This document shows, one piece after another, positions 10,739 through 23,300 of a DNA stretch of 64,000 nucleotides. The stretch is from Sorex araneus (Eukaryota; Chordata; Mammalia; Eulipotyphla; Soricidae): contig NC_073305.1 in the NCBI RefSeq assembly GCF_027595985.1, positions 32,512,939 to 32,576,938 of the forward strand, written 5' to 3'. The notes under the pieces were generated by a model, which did not search any database, had not been told where the DNA came from, and saw only the letters and a program-made list of their open reading frames with translations. Position 1 is the stretch's first letter, and the number at the start of each line of letters is the position of its first letter. The position numbers and the translations under genes were made by a program.

Positions 10739-11506
10739 GCCAGTATATGCACAACAGTTAAGCATAGAACTATAAATACACAATGTAATTAACAGTAGAA
10801 AACAAAATTGTTACAGGGAAAGGGCAGGGGATATAGAGAAACTATTTTCCTGCTGCTAGAACAGAAACAAAGGTAAAGCCTATGACAAATCATCCATTCA
10901 GTACTCTTCTCTTAAATTCTTTACATACATTTCTACATTTTTTTCAATTAAACAAAGAAAGTACAGATAAGTCTGTAACAATAGCAAATCGCTTTCCTAA
11001 TAGCTATTTGCCTTTCCAGTCAAATTCACTTTGTTAGGGTTAAAAAAAAAAAAAGTCAAGATGAGAAATCATTAGTATCCTGGTTCCAAGTGATCTAATT
11101 TGCCTTCCCCCAAAACTGGTCATTTTTGAAAATTGGCTGCACATGAAAAGAATAGGTGTAGCAAAAGGTGACTGCAATTTGTTGAAAAGTAACAGAAAAT
11201 CACCCGTTAGTAGTTTTCCAAAAGACACGATAGGCAGCAGCTCAGTTAAAAGTATTAGCCCTGAAGAGGTAGAGAATTTGAGCCTATTATACACAGATAA
11301 CAGCCTTGGCACCATCTTCTCTCTCATCAGGATCAACGTTTTCAAGTAAGACAAACTCATGTAAAAGGAAACCAGGTTCCACCATTTAAAGAAAAGGTGC
11401 TGGTTGACTTCCATGTCTCAATAATTAGTTTGTTTATTAATGAGAAACAGAAGACAGTCAAGGACACACATGCACTTGATTTTTTTTGTCTGCTTCCGTT
11501 ATCAAG

Positions 11507-11512
11507 TTTATT
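11507..11512 (-). promoter_or_regulatory. CLASP2: Proximal poly(A) signal AATAAA (candidate)
   Basis: AATAAA on the minus strand about 850 nt after the stop codon, with another at 11433-11438. Use of either would give a shorter 3'UTR. Downstream U/GU-rich support is weak by eye. Confidence 0.35.
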
Positions 11513-12356
11513 CATAAGTGAATTTGATATTAATAAATAAAAAAAGCATCATTCACAACAAAGATAAACAAACCAAAACAAAAACAAAAATCCCTGCAAT
11601 GAAACCTTCTATTTTAAAAAGTATCAAGAAAATAAAATAGGCAGATGATTTGGTGCAGCTTTCTTCAGGGATGAGAGAAGGGACGTGGTTTTAAATAAAG
11701 ATGGCAAGATCAGTAACCGACAAACAGTCTTAGTATTACAGAACTGGCTGATTCTGTAACATTTCTCTTTGAGGTCTTAGTTTTAAACTACAGATCACCC
11801 CAAAGAAGTTGCAACTCATGACATGTATCACTATTACACCAACAGAGCCCAGCTGTAGTTCAAATTAGTTCTGCTTTGTTTCACATCATTTCAGTATTTC
11901 TAGCATAGGACATGATACGGAACAAAACTCAAAGTAGCAATAAAAATATTCTGCATTTGAACAAAAGCAAAATAAAAGTTTTAGACTGTTAAAACTTTTA
12001 AAGCTTTAAGCATTCCTGTTTAACCAGCATTTAAAAAAATTTATACAATCATAACACTGGCAAAGGTTAATGGGAAGACAAAGAAGTACAAACATGTGAA
12101 ATGATGAACTGGATTAAAAATTACCTTGTATTGATCAAATGATGTTAATACTGCTTCTTCTTGAATTTGGAATAACTATCATAAAAGTTACATGCAGACT
12201 GAGGGTAGCCGTTACAGAAGTACAAAACAAAACAAAAAACTAAAACTGGGAAACAATGGTAAGTTCCAAAAGATGTCTACGAAAATGTCCTTTCAGTGAT
12301 GAGGATGGTCTGTCTGTCCTTTCTTTGAGAGACCTGGTTCACTGTGATTCGCTTCA

Positions 12357-12443
12357 CTAACTTTGTCCGGAAACATCCGTTGTGGGATCAGCCCCTCCAG
12401 AGCCTGTCTGTGCACGTTTGATGTAAAGATTGAGCAGCTTCAT
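12357..12443 (-). CDS. CLASP2: CLASP2 exon W19: terminal coding segment and stop
   Basis: Acceptor TGACTCTGCAG/ATG. Encodes [20 protein letters not shown] then TTDVSGQS and TAG (stop at 12357-12359). The tail with [15 protein letters not shown] is the CLASP2 C-terminus as I recall it. The Met at the exon start is internal. Confidence 0.97.
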   Translation of the reverse strand: MKLLNLYIKRAQTGSGGADPTTDVSGQS

Positions 12444-13612
12444 CTGCAGAGTCAAGTCAAACATATCATTTGAGCAGACAGCTATAAATCAGAGGAAGCT
12501 TGTCATTAAAAAAGTAGAAACAGGGGCTGGAGAGAGAAAATATCGGGTACAGAGCTTGCCTTGCATGTAGTCAACCTGATACCCCATGGTGCCCTCTTAG
12601 CACCTCCAGGAGTGATTCCAAATATACAGCCAGGAGTAAGCCCTGGCACAGTCAGGTGTGGCCCCAAGCCCTCTGGCCCCCCAATCCTGAATTACAAACA
12701 TATAGGTGAGTCTTAAAATAGAAGATTTTTATATTGAGGAATTATAATGTTATAATGGCTCAGGTCATAATTGATTATAATTATAGATAATACAGCAGGG
12801 AGGACATTTACCTTGCACATGGCCAATCTTGGCTCAATCCCTGGCACTATATGTGGTCCCCTACACCATGAGAAGTGAACCCCACATTCAAAGCCAAAGT
12901 AAGTCCTGAGTAACACCGGATGTGGTTCCAGTTTTTTAAAAAAGTAGTGATAATATATAAAACTTAAAATGAATGCAAACAAAAAAGGAAGTCAAAGTGC
13001 TGGAGAGATAGTATAGTGGGTAAATTGTTTACCTTGCACACAGTGGACCTGAGTTTAATCCCTGGCATCCCATATGGTTCCCCTAAGCACTAATCATTGA
13101 GCACAGAGCCAGGAGTAAGACCTGAGCACTGCTGTGTGTGGCCTAACAATCAAAACCAAAACACAGTACAAAAAATGTCAAGGAAGGCCAGATGGATACT
13201 AAAGCAAGGGATGTTGCTTGCCTTACACATGACCAACTTGGGGTTGATTCCCAGCATCCCATATGGTCCCTGAGCCCACCTGGAGTGTTCCCTGAGTGCA
13301 GAGTCAGGAGTAAAAGCTCTGAGCATCACTGGGTGTGGTCCCCAAACAAAAATAAAAACACAACAAAAAAAGTCAATTTATTGGAGAAATAGTGGATAGG
13401 CTATACGAGCAGGTATAGATAGAATACCTGCTTGCCTGCCTTGCACATGCTGAACCCAGTTCGATCTCCAGCAATTCCTGAGACCTGCAGGAGTGATCCC
13501 TGAACACAGTCAAGAATAAGTCCTGAGAACAGCTGGATGTGTTCCCAAAGCAAAACAAAACAACAACAACAACAATACCCACCTAATCAGAAGATGATAC
13601 ATTTGAATACTG

Positions 13613-13711
<99 letters not shown>

Positions 13712-16700
13712 CTTCTTAATACTTTTCTTTTTGGTTTGTTAGTGGTCCACACTTCAGCACTGCACATGGGGGCTATTCTTGGCTTTGTCAGTCCTGGGTG
13801 CGCAGGGACAATTCAGTGTTGGGGTTTGAACTCAGGGCTCTGGCATATAAACAATATGTTTCAGTTTTTCGATCCACCTCCCTAGCTCACATTCATTTTA
13901 TATTCCCAGCATTTAAAGAGGTAGCACTGCACTGGAACACTGTCGTCCCGTTCATCTATTTCCTCCAGCGGGCAACAGTAACGTCTCCATTGTGAGACTT
14001 GTTACTGTTTTTGGCATATCGAATACACCATGGGTAGCTTGCCAGGCTCTGCCATGCAGGCGGGATACTCTCGGTAGCTTGCTGGGCTCTTGAGAGGGGC
14101 AGAGGAATCGAACCTGGGTCGGCTGCATGCAAGGCAAACACCCTACCTGCTGTGCTATCGCTCCAGTCCATTTAAAGAGGTAGAACTTGGGAAACAGAAA
14201 CAGAACATATAATCACTATACCTTTGGACTGGGCTGGAGCAATAGCACAGCAGTAGCACTGACAGTGACAGTGACCTTTGGGCCCAGGGGAGAGGAAGAA
14301 GCAGGAGGCCAGGGAGGAACTTAGGCATGTAGGTTTCAGAAGTTAAAATCCTAGATACTCTGCCAATATCCTGCTAATCAGAATTCTTTTGATTTCGCCA
14401 TGTTATAATGCAATTTTTACTAAAAGAGGTCACATTTATGTCATCTCTAATTAATGCTTTATATAATTTTGTGTTCTTGGCCAATGGGGCTTTCCGTTCA
14501 AGACGCTAGCCTGATTATGTGCTTGGGAGTCTCCAGGTCATGTGTGGCGGTGCTCGGAGGCTGCCAGGGCTGCACATGATGCCCTGGGGACCTTATAATG
14601 TGCCAGGGATTTAACAAAGGTTGGCTCATGCGAGGCAATTGCTTTAACCCCTCTACGCTCTCTCCATCAGTTCTACTCTATTAAATGTCACGTACAAATA
14701 TCTTTCCCACTCAACTAATGTCTTCACATGCAACATTTCCACTGGTAACCTTGTAGTCTCATAAACTGATAGATTTTATTTTTTTTTAATTTTTAATTCT
14801 TCTTCAGACAACTGGATTATTAAGACCAACAAACTTATTATGAAAGTTAGATTTTTTTTCTGTGAAAAATAAGTTTATTGTTCAAAATTTGTTTTTTACA
14901 CTGTCTTTGAAGTTGGCCCCCCAAAGCTCCCCCTGCCCTGCCCCTGGGGATTTTGGGGATCACTCCTGGTGGGGCTTGGGAGACCATAAGTGGTGCTGGG
15001 GATTGAACCCAGTCTGGCTGTGTGCAAGGCAAGTACTCTGCCCATAGTACCATTTCTTTAGCCTCTGATGCAAGAATTTGAGCAGGTGTCCACAGGATTC
15101 ACATGTTCACCATTTCCTTTGGCACTAGGATAAAATTTATTATATGTATCAATCTCTGGCAGTGCAACCTCAAAACACTGCTGTATTTGGCTCTAAAACC
15201 AAAAATCAGAAAGAAGGTGGGATAGGGGAGGCAGGGGGAAGAAAAGAAAGAAGCCAGCTGACATTGTAACCAGAAGCTGTTGTGTTTCTTTCACAGAAAT
15301 CTATCAATCATTCTACCAAACATGGCTACTCATTTGAGAGTTAGAAACAGCCAAAGTGTAAGGAGCAAGAGAAAGGAAGCCAGTTGTCCAGGGGCTGACG
15401 TAGGTTCCACACCAAGCAACGCGTTTACACTTTAACACACACAAAGAACTAAACTATGTGCCATGGCCACCATCCTTAGCTAAAACTAGCATGACTTACC
15501 TTACTGCCAGTTAGCTGACTGAGGTGTGGTTTGAGTTCATCACCAATTACTGCATGAACAGCCACCAGGCAGAAGACACATGCTTTCCGAACACTGCTCT
15601 CTGAATTATCATAACCCTAGAGACAAAAGCTGTTGTTAGCACCCCTGAGGGATCAGAGAAAAGTCCTTTGTATATATACCACCCTGCAAAGCCCCCAGAT
15701 TAACCTTCCTAAAGCATACACTCCTGGCAGTGAAGGTAGGCCTGTAATCCGGGTTGAACCAAGATTTTTTTTTTTTTTTTTTTTGCTTTTTGGGTCACAC
15801 CCAGCGATGCTCAGGGGTTACTCCTGGCTCTGCACTCAGGAATTACTCCTGGCGGTGCTTGGGGGACCATATGGGTTGCCGGGGATCGAACCCGGGTCGG
15901 CCTCGTGCAAGGCAAACGCCCTACCCGCTGTGCTATCGCTCCGGCCCCTGAACCAAGATTTTTTTTAAGCCTGCCTTCCTTCCTCCTTTCTTCCCTCCTT
16001 CCTTTCTTTCTTCCCCTCCCTCCCTTCCTCCCTCCCTCCCTTCCTCTCCCTTCTCCTCCCCCCTCCTCTCCCTCCCTCCTTCTCTCTCTAATTTTTAGCT
16101 TTTTGGATCACACCCAACAATGCTCAGGGGTTACTACTGGCTCTGCACATAGGAATGACTCCTGGCGGTGCTCGGGGGACCCAACATATGGGAGGCTGGG
16201 GATTGAGCCCAGGTTGGTCGAGTGCAAGGCAAACACCCTCTCCACTGTGCTATCGATCCAGCCCCTTAACCAAGTTCAACATCTGACCCATCCCTACCAT
16301 TAATCTAAGCTATACATTCTATAAACTTTTACAATCATGTCTCTTTCTTTTATTCCTCTTTATTTTTTTATTGATTGAGATTCTATGATTTACAGTCATT
16401 TATCTCTTAATACTGAAGCTATCTTCTGGGAAACAATGTTGGGCTGTTTTTTCACTGGGCGCTTGTGGTAGAATGGAACGATGAAGAATGCATGGGATAG
16501 TTTAAGACACACACTATACAGTGTAGCACTTTTGACCCATATCATATATGCGGTCACTACTAAATCAATGTAGAAAGAGATTTGAACCTTATTTTCAACA
16601 TTCCCACAATTTATTTAGAGATATCAGGCTCAGGGCTGGAGTGATAGTACAGTGGGTAGTGCACTTGCCTTGCATGCGGCCAACCCCGGTTCAATATGGT

Positions 16701-17954
16701 CTCCCAAGCACTGCCAGGAGTAATTCCTGAGTGCAGAGCCAGGAGTAACCCTTGAACATCTCACTGGGTGTGCCCCCCCCAAAAAAAAAATCAGGCTGAG
16801 AAGGGAGTCATAAATGTAATGCCACAAACAAATCTCTGTGCATCTAGATTAATATTAAATTTTTATCAGAGCATTAATATATATACTATGTAATATTAGC
16901 CATCAAAATATTATTAACTAAACATACACAAAAGGTCACAGTCACTGAAAATACCAAAATCTTAAGCAAAGCATGTTATAAAATATTCCATTTTTGTAAA
17001 CTGTTTATATGGATAGATTGCATGCACTACAACAATGATGTAGGTTGCATGCACTGCAACAACTACATAATAGCTATTACTATAAATTTATACTACCACT
17101 TTTTAGAGAAATCAAATGACACTTAGGGATTCTATTTTGGGATATATAAGAACACAGTGCAAAGGATTTATCGCAGTATTTATATTAAAATAAAACTGGA
17201 AATACCCATATTTCTATGAAAAGATAAAGGGATAAGCAAATTATAATATGCAAATGGGGTGTTATTTCACCATATTAGGATTGAAATTCTAATAAATGCT
17301 AAAATATAGACAAACCCATAAAACATTATGTGAAGTCAAATATACTGGCTACAAAAGGACAAATACTGCCTAACTCCCCTTTTATGAGGAATCTAAGAAA
17401 ATACAACAGACAACAGAAAGTAGACCAAAGATTATCAGTAACGTGAAGAAAAGAGAATGAGGAGTTATTTACTAATGGGTAAATAACTGTACATTTAAAA
17501 GTGGCTGGATGGTGAATTTTAAGTTATATCGATTTTACCGCACTTTCACAGAGACACAGACGTACGCAGAGCTGGCGGTGGAGTCTTAGCTCTGCACATT
17601 CAAGACACCGAGTGCTGTCCGCAATCTTGAACAGATCACAGCTCATCACTTACCTGGATGAGGCCTGGCATAATCTCTGGCAAAAGCATGTTAAGTGTCT
17701 CCTTGGACACTCTCTCGATCACTTTCGTTTGCATTTTGATAGCTGCCAGATTAATGGGGTAGTCTGCAGTTTGGATGATAGGACAAAGCACTTTGATGCA
17801 CTGCTCGGGAGTGATGGACGTAGCCAGCACTGACGCAGCCTCCTCAGCCGACCTTACCACCTGAAACAGGAAATGGAGCTGGGAAGTTCATCGTGTGGTG
17901 TGTGTGTGCATGCGCGCGTGCGAGTGAGAGCGAGAGAGCCAGACCGAGAGAGAG

Positions 17955-18027
<73 letters not shown>

Positions 18028-20273
18028 CCATTTACTGTACTGCTTGAGAGCTGTGTAACTGGTGCCCAGGGAGGGGAACCATAATTTTTGTGGCTGGAGA
18101 TGAAACTCATGGCCTCACATATGCAAGGCAGGTGCTGTATCACCGAGCCACACTGTTGAGCTCTTGGCATGTTATTCTAAAACTGTTGTTCTGGAGGCAT
18201 AAACTTTATGAAATATGTCCTAGACACAGTGCCCAGTATTTACTTTAGAAACATTACTACCGTAAACCAAAAAAGTGAGGGTGAGATAAAATAACTGCCC
18301 AAACATCAGTAACTGCTAAAGTCGCAAGATGGATCCCTGGGATGTGTTAAATAATTTTACCTTATTTTTCATTCCCTTAATGTTAGCTAAAAACAATCTT
18401 GCGATTAGAATGTACTCTAGGGGCTGGGGTGATAGTGTAGTGGGTAGGGCACTTGCCTTGCATGTGGCCGACCGGGTTTGATTCCTGTCATCCCAATTGG
18501 TCTCCCGGACACCATCAGGGGTAATTCCTAAGTGCTGATCTAGGAATAACCCCTAAGCACCGCCAGGTGTGACCCCCCCTTAGCCAAAAAAACAAGAACC
18601 AAACAAAAAACCCAAACACAATGTACTCTAGCTGTGCCAGGAAGTGGGCTGCTCTTCTGACCTATTGTGAATCGACCCTCTGTGCTAGTCATGTGATCAT
18701 TACCTATAGTATCACCTACTCTCCGGTACATGCATCCTCAAATTATTGCAAAATAAAATAAAAATAATTTCACTGAAGTGCTATCAAGGATTGGGAAGAG
18801 AGCTCAAGGGGCTACATGCTTTGCATGCATGAGGCTCCAGTTTGATTCCTGGCACTGCAAGGTTGCCTGAGCATGGCCAGAAGTGACCCCAGCAGACTGA
18901 GCTGGAAGACCCCTGAGTACTACCCATGTAGACCTCAAACAAACAAATGAACGTAAAGGTGCTATTCTACCTTTTGTTCAAATGTTTTTCTTCTATATCA
19001 AGCTTGGGGAGGGTAAGATGTTGACTTTGCAATTAGGATTATCTAACCAATGCAACTGGTAGTAATGGGAATATCATAACTATTAAGAAACAAAATATAT
19101 TACCAAACATTTTTTATTTTTGTTTTTGAGCTACACCTGCAGGTGTTGCACTCAGGGATCACTCCTGGCATGTTCCAGGGGCCATATGGGATGCCAGGGA
19201 TCCAACCTGGGCTGGCAATGAGCAAGGCAAACACCCTACCTGCTGTACTATCTCTCGGGCCCCAAATCCACAAGACACTTTCATGAAAGCTGTCCTCACT
19301 GTATCAATGTCATCCCATTGTTTATAATTTACTCGAGCGGGCACCAGCAATGTCTCCATTCCTCACTACTTTGTGGAAAAAAACATCTGATAGACATCTA
19401 GGTCCTACAGGCAACTTACCACTTTGAAACAGCAAGGCTTTGGGCCAGCGAGATGGCTCTCCATGCTGGAGTGAGTCTGCGCAGGCGGGATGCCTGGCTC
19501 CATCCCAGCACTGCTTGCTCTCAAGTACAGATTTGGGATAGCACCACCAGGTGGAGCCCTAACTCCCCCATGGGGGGGGGGGAAGAAAAATCCAAAACCT
19601 CCAAACAATGATTCTACTACCCATTGGATCAAACAATGATCCACTGTTATTTTGTGAAAAATCAAGCTCTCACTGGTAAATGAAAAGTGAAGATAACGAA
19701 AGTGAAATAAAGAAAATGAAATGAGGTAAATGACTTCCTAGAGCTGGAAAGACCAGAAGGTGACAACTGATGTCACAGGCAAGGACCCAGGCATGTCTAT
19801 CAGGCATCATCCTGGACATCAAGGGAAATATTAACTAAGACATTACTGGTAAGGTACACTTCGAGCAATGCTTCTCTCTTCCATGCTCTATTGAAAGTAT
19901 TGAGAATGAAATCTAACTGTCCAATAGCTCACCTCCTTATGTGGATCTTTGTGTGCTTCCAATGTCTTCATGACAGTCAGTTCTGCATAGTTTTTGAATC
20001 TTGCTGGTTGGTGTCTTAGGATTTCTCTTAAAACCTTTAATGCCAAAGCCCTGATTGTAGGCTAAGAAGAAACATATTAATGAGTTTAGTAATTTGGATA
20101 ATATTCTTTACAGTTTTAATTTCTTTAACTTAAGCATTTTAATGTTGAGGAGGGAATTGAGAAAACTACATAAATTAGGTGGCATAGTCTATAATTTAGT
20201 CTTCACAATTCTAGTTGGAAAATTAGATCACACTTATTTTATACACACACACACACATATATATATGTATATA

Positions 20274-20323
<50 letters not shown>

Positions 20324-23300
20324 GCCTAGCAGTGCTCAGGATTTACTCCTGGCTCTGCACTCAGGAGTTACTCAGAAGTGCTTGAGGTAACATGTAGGGT
20401 GCTGGGGTTCAAACCTGGGCCTGCCATGTACAAGGCACATGCTTTACCTACTGTAGAGCTTTGACCCCACACTTAACTATGTTTTTAAGAAATGGGGAAC
20501 CGACTCTATTCTAAGTATTAAAAAGAAAGTTTTACTCTGAACCACTAACTTAAATGTGCTATATAAGTAATCTGCATTGGGCTTATAAAATTTCTCAGTT
20601 TCTATTCATTTTTCTCACTGTTGACTATTCAAAGTTGCTGAGGTACTTTGTTTAGAAGAAAAAGTGCTTTATTTTGAAAATGTCATGCAAAAAAGTAGTA
20701 GCAGGAGACAACTTAACTCAATTTTCAATTTTATGTAGTTGTGATCAGTAGACAATTGAAGACAGGAAAACCGGAAAACCAGAAAATTACGTGAAAAAAG
20801 TTGTTCATGTATTCTGCCTCTTACCTCTTTGTCCCCAAGGGTTTCAAGCAATAAAAGTAGTATTGTTTTGAAATGTTCATCCCAAACACTGAAAGATTCT
20901 TCCTGTGTCAGTTTCATTAGTTCATAAAGGGCGATTTTTCTTTCCTCTACACGTTCATTATGATTAGACAACTCCTTTAGCAACTCCGCGACCAGGTCAG
21001 AATGGTCTAGGGAAAGATCTGTCAAAAGGCAAGTTAGCAGCTCTGTATTGGAGGTGCGCAAAGGGCAACTTTATAACATTATGACAACTTTATTTTATTT
21101 TTTTTTTATTTTATTTTTTTAAAAATTTTTTATTGAGTCACCATGTGGAAAGTTACAAAGTTTTCACGTTTAAATCTCAGTTATACAATGCTCGAATACC
21201 CATCCCTTCACCAGTGCTCATATTCCACCATCAAGAATCCCAGTATAGCTCCACCCCGCCCCCTCACACCCCAAACCCCCCTACGCCCCTAGCCCCCCCA
21301 CCCTAAGCCCCCCCGCCTGTGTAACTAATAAATTTCACTTTACTTTCATTTTAATTGCATACAATATTTCAACAAAACTCACTATTATTGTTTGGAGAGT
21401 CTCTCCCCTAAAGTCAGACAACTTTAAAACAAGAAACATTGTAACTGTGGACATGGAAAACTGGCTGCGTACAAGACTTCTCAAATAAGCAAATATATTA
21501 AAGTTCAAAGAAGGAGGCCAGAGCCATAGTACAGCAGGTAGGGCCTTTGCCAACCTGGGTTCAATTCCCGGCATCCCATATCATCCCCTGAGTACCTCTA
21601 GGAGTAATTTCTGAGTGCAGAGCCTGAAGTAACCAGTGTATTGCTGGGTGTGACCCAAAAGTTAAAAGAAGTAAAACATCAGGAAAAAAGGATGATCAAC
21701 ATGAAAAGGGAGGAAAGTAGAATTAATTTCCTGGTACTAAGGTGGAATTGAAATTAATGTCATCAATACATAGACTGATAAACAATTTTGTGTATAAGCA
21801 TGGAAAAATATTCCTAAGCTCTTGTCTGGAGAGGCCTGGAGAGCAGTAAGTCTATTAGCAATGCCCCAAACTTTAACCTTCAGAAATCCTTTTTTTCCTT
21901 CTCTATGTCCCCCAGCATTGGGAATTCAATCCAGTCTCACAACATGAGTACTCTACGGCTGAGCTACATCCCCAGTCAAAAGCCATTTTCTATAAAAAGA
22001 AACAAGGATATTTGAAGTAATGGTTGCCTTTGAGACGAAAGCAGGCTCAGGCCATTTTTACCTCACCATAATAAAAAAGGTGGTATGTCAAAAAGTACAA
22101 AAAACAGGGGCTGGAGCAATAGCATAGCAGGTAGGGCATTTGCCTTGCACGCGGCTGACCCGGGTTCAATTCTCAGCATCCGATATAGTCCCCTGAGCAC
22201 TGCCAGGGGTAATTCCTGAATGCAAAGCCAGGAGTAACCCCTGTGCATTGCCAGGTGTGACCCCCCCCCCAACAACCAAAAAAAAAGTACAAAAAACAGC
22301 CTGAACGGGATCCTGCTGCTCACATATCAAGGGAAATTTGAGCATCATAATAAACAGGAGACACAGAGGCTGGAGAGAGGTAGTACATGTGCAAGGTAGT
22401 CTTGCACATGGCCAATCCCTGGTACCACATACAGTTTCATGAGCCTCGCCAGGAGGGACCCCTGAGCATGGAGCCAGGCGTAAGCCCTGAACAATGCTGA
22501 GTATGGCTCAACAAAACAAGAACAAACTTTAAACCTTTTGTGTCAATGAGGAAATTAGTACTACTTAACACTGGGCAAGTATTTTGAGCTGGTAATTTTA
22601 CAGTCCAATTTACATATCCTTTGAGCAATTCTATTATTATGTGTATAGAAAATTTTATGGATAAATGTACGCTAGCAGCAATTTAGGGGAAATAAAGGAA
22701 ACCTATAAACTACCAAAATACAGAATCATAAGTGGTGCTGCAAGTTCATCTACATATATTATTATATATTACATAATTTTTTTTTGGGGGGGGTCACACC
22801 TGGAGATGTGCAGGGGTTACTCCTGGCTTTGCACTCAGGAATTGTTCCTGATGTTATTCAGGGAACCTTATGGGACTCCAGGTTGGCCACATCCTGGGTT
22901 CGGGCCACATACTTCCTGCTGTATCACTATAAATTAGTAATAAGTTATATTAATTAATATTAATTAATGACCCCTATATATTACATGGCTCTTTAATAAA
23001 AAAGGAAGCTTTCAATTTATAGAGGAAAATGTAATTCCTTATTGAAACTAAAATGTTTGTTGGGATCAGAGAGATATAGAGAGTAGGGTGCTTGCCTTGC
23101 ACATGACAGACACAGATTCAGTCCCCAGCATCCCATATGGTTCTCCAGGAGTAATTCCTATGTGTAGACCCTGGAGCAACCCCTGAGTATCGCTGTCGGA
23201 CCCTCCCTAAAAGACCTAATATATTTGCAATGGTTTTGTTCTTTACAATTCTTTTGGTTGAAGTATAATAGATTTTATTTGGGAGTTTTAAGGGAGGGGT

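Larger units (their letters stand above)
10713..12356 (-). other. CLASP2: CLASP2 3' untranslated region
   Basis: About 1.64 kb of AT-rich sequence following the stop, free of any SINE copy, in contrast to flanks that carry one every few hundred bases; this supports a constrained exon. The distal end is placed about 20 nt beyond the AATAAA at 10733-10738 and is an estimate. A 124-residue open frame at 11040-11414 on the same strand has no recognisable similarity and is not considered coding. Confidence 0.75.

Noticed and set aside
11040..11414. 124-codon minus-strand frame after the CLASP2 stop
   Set aside because: Lies inside the 3'UTR and shows no known motif; ordinary chance frame.
17612..17833. 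Plus-strand 73-codon frame
   Set aside because: Antisense shadow of CLASP2 exon W17.
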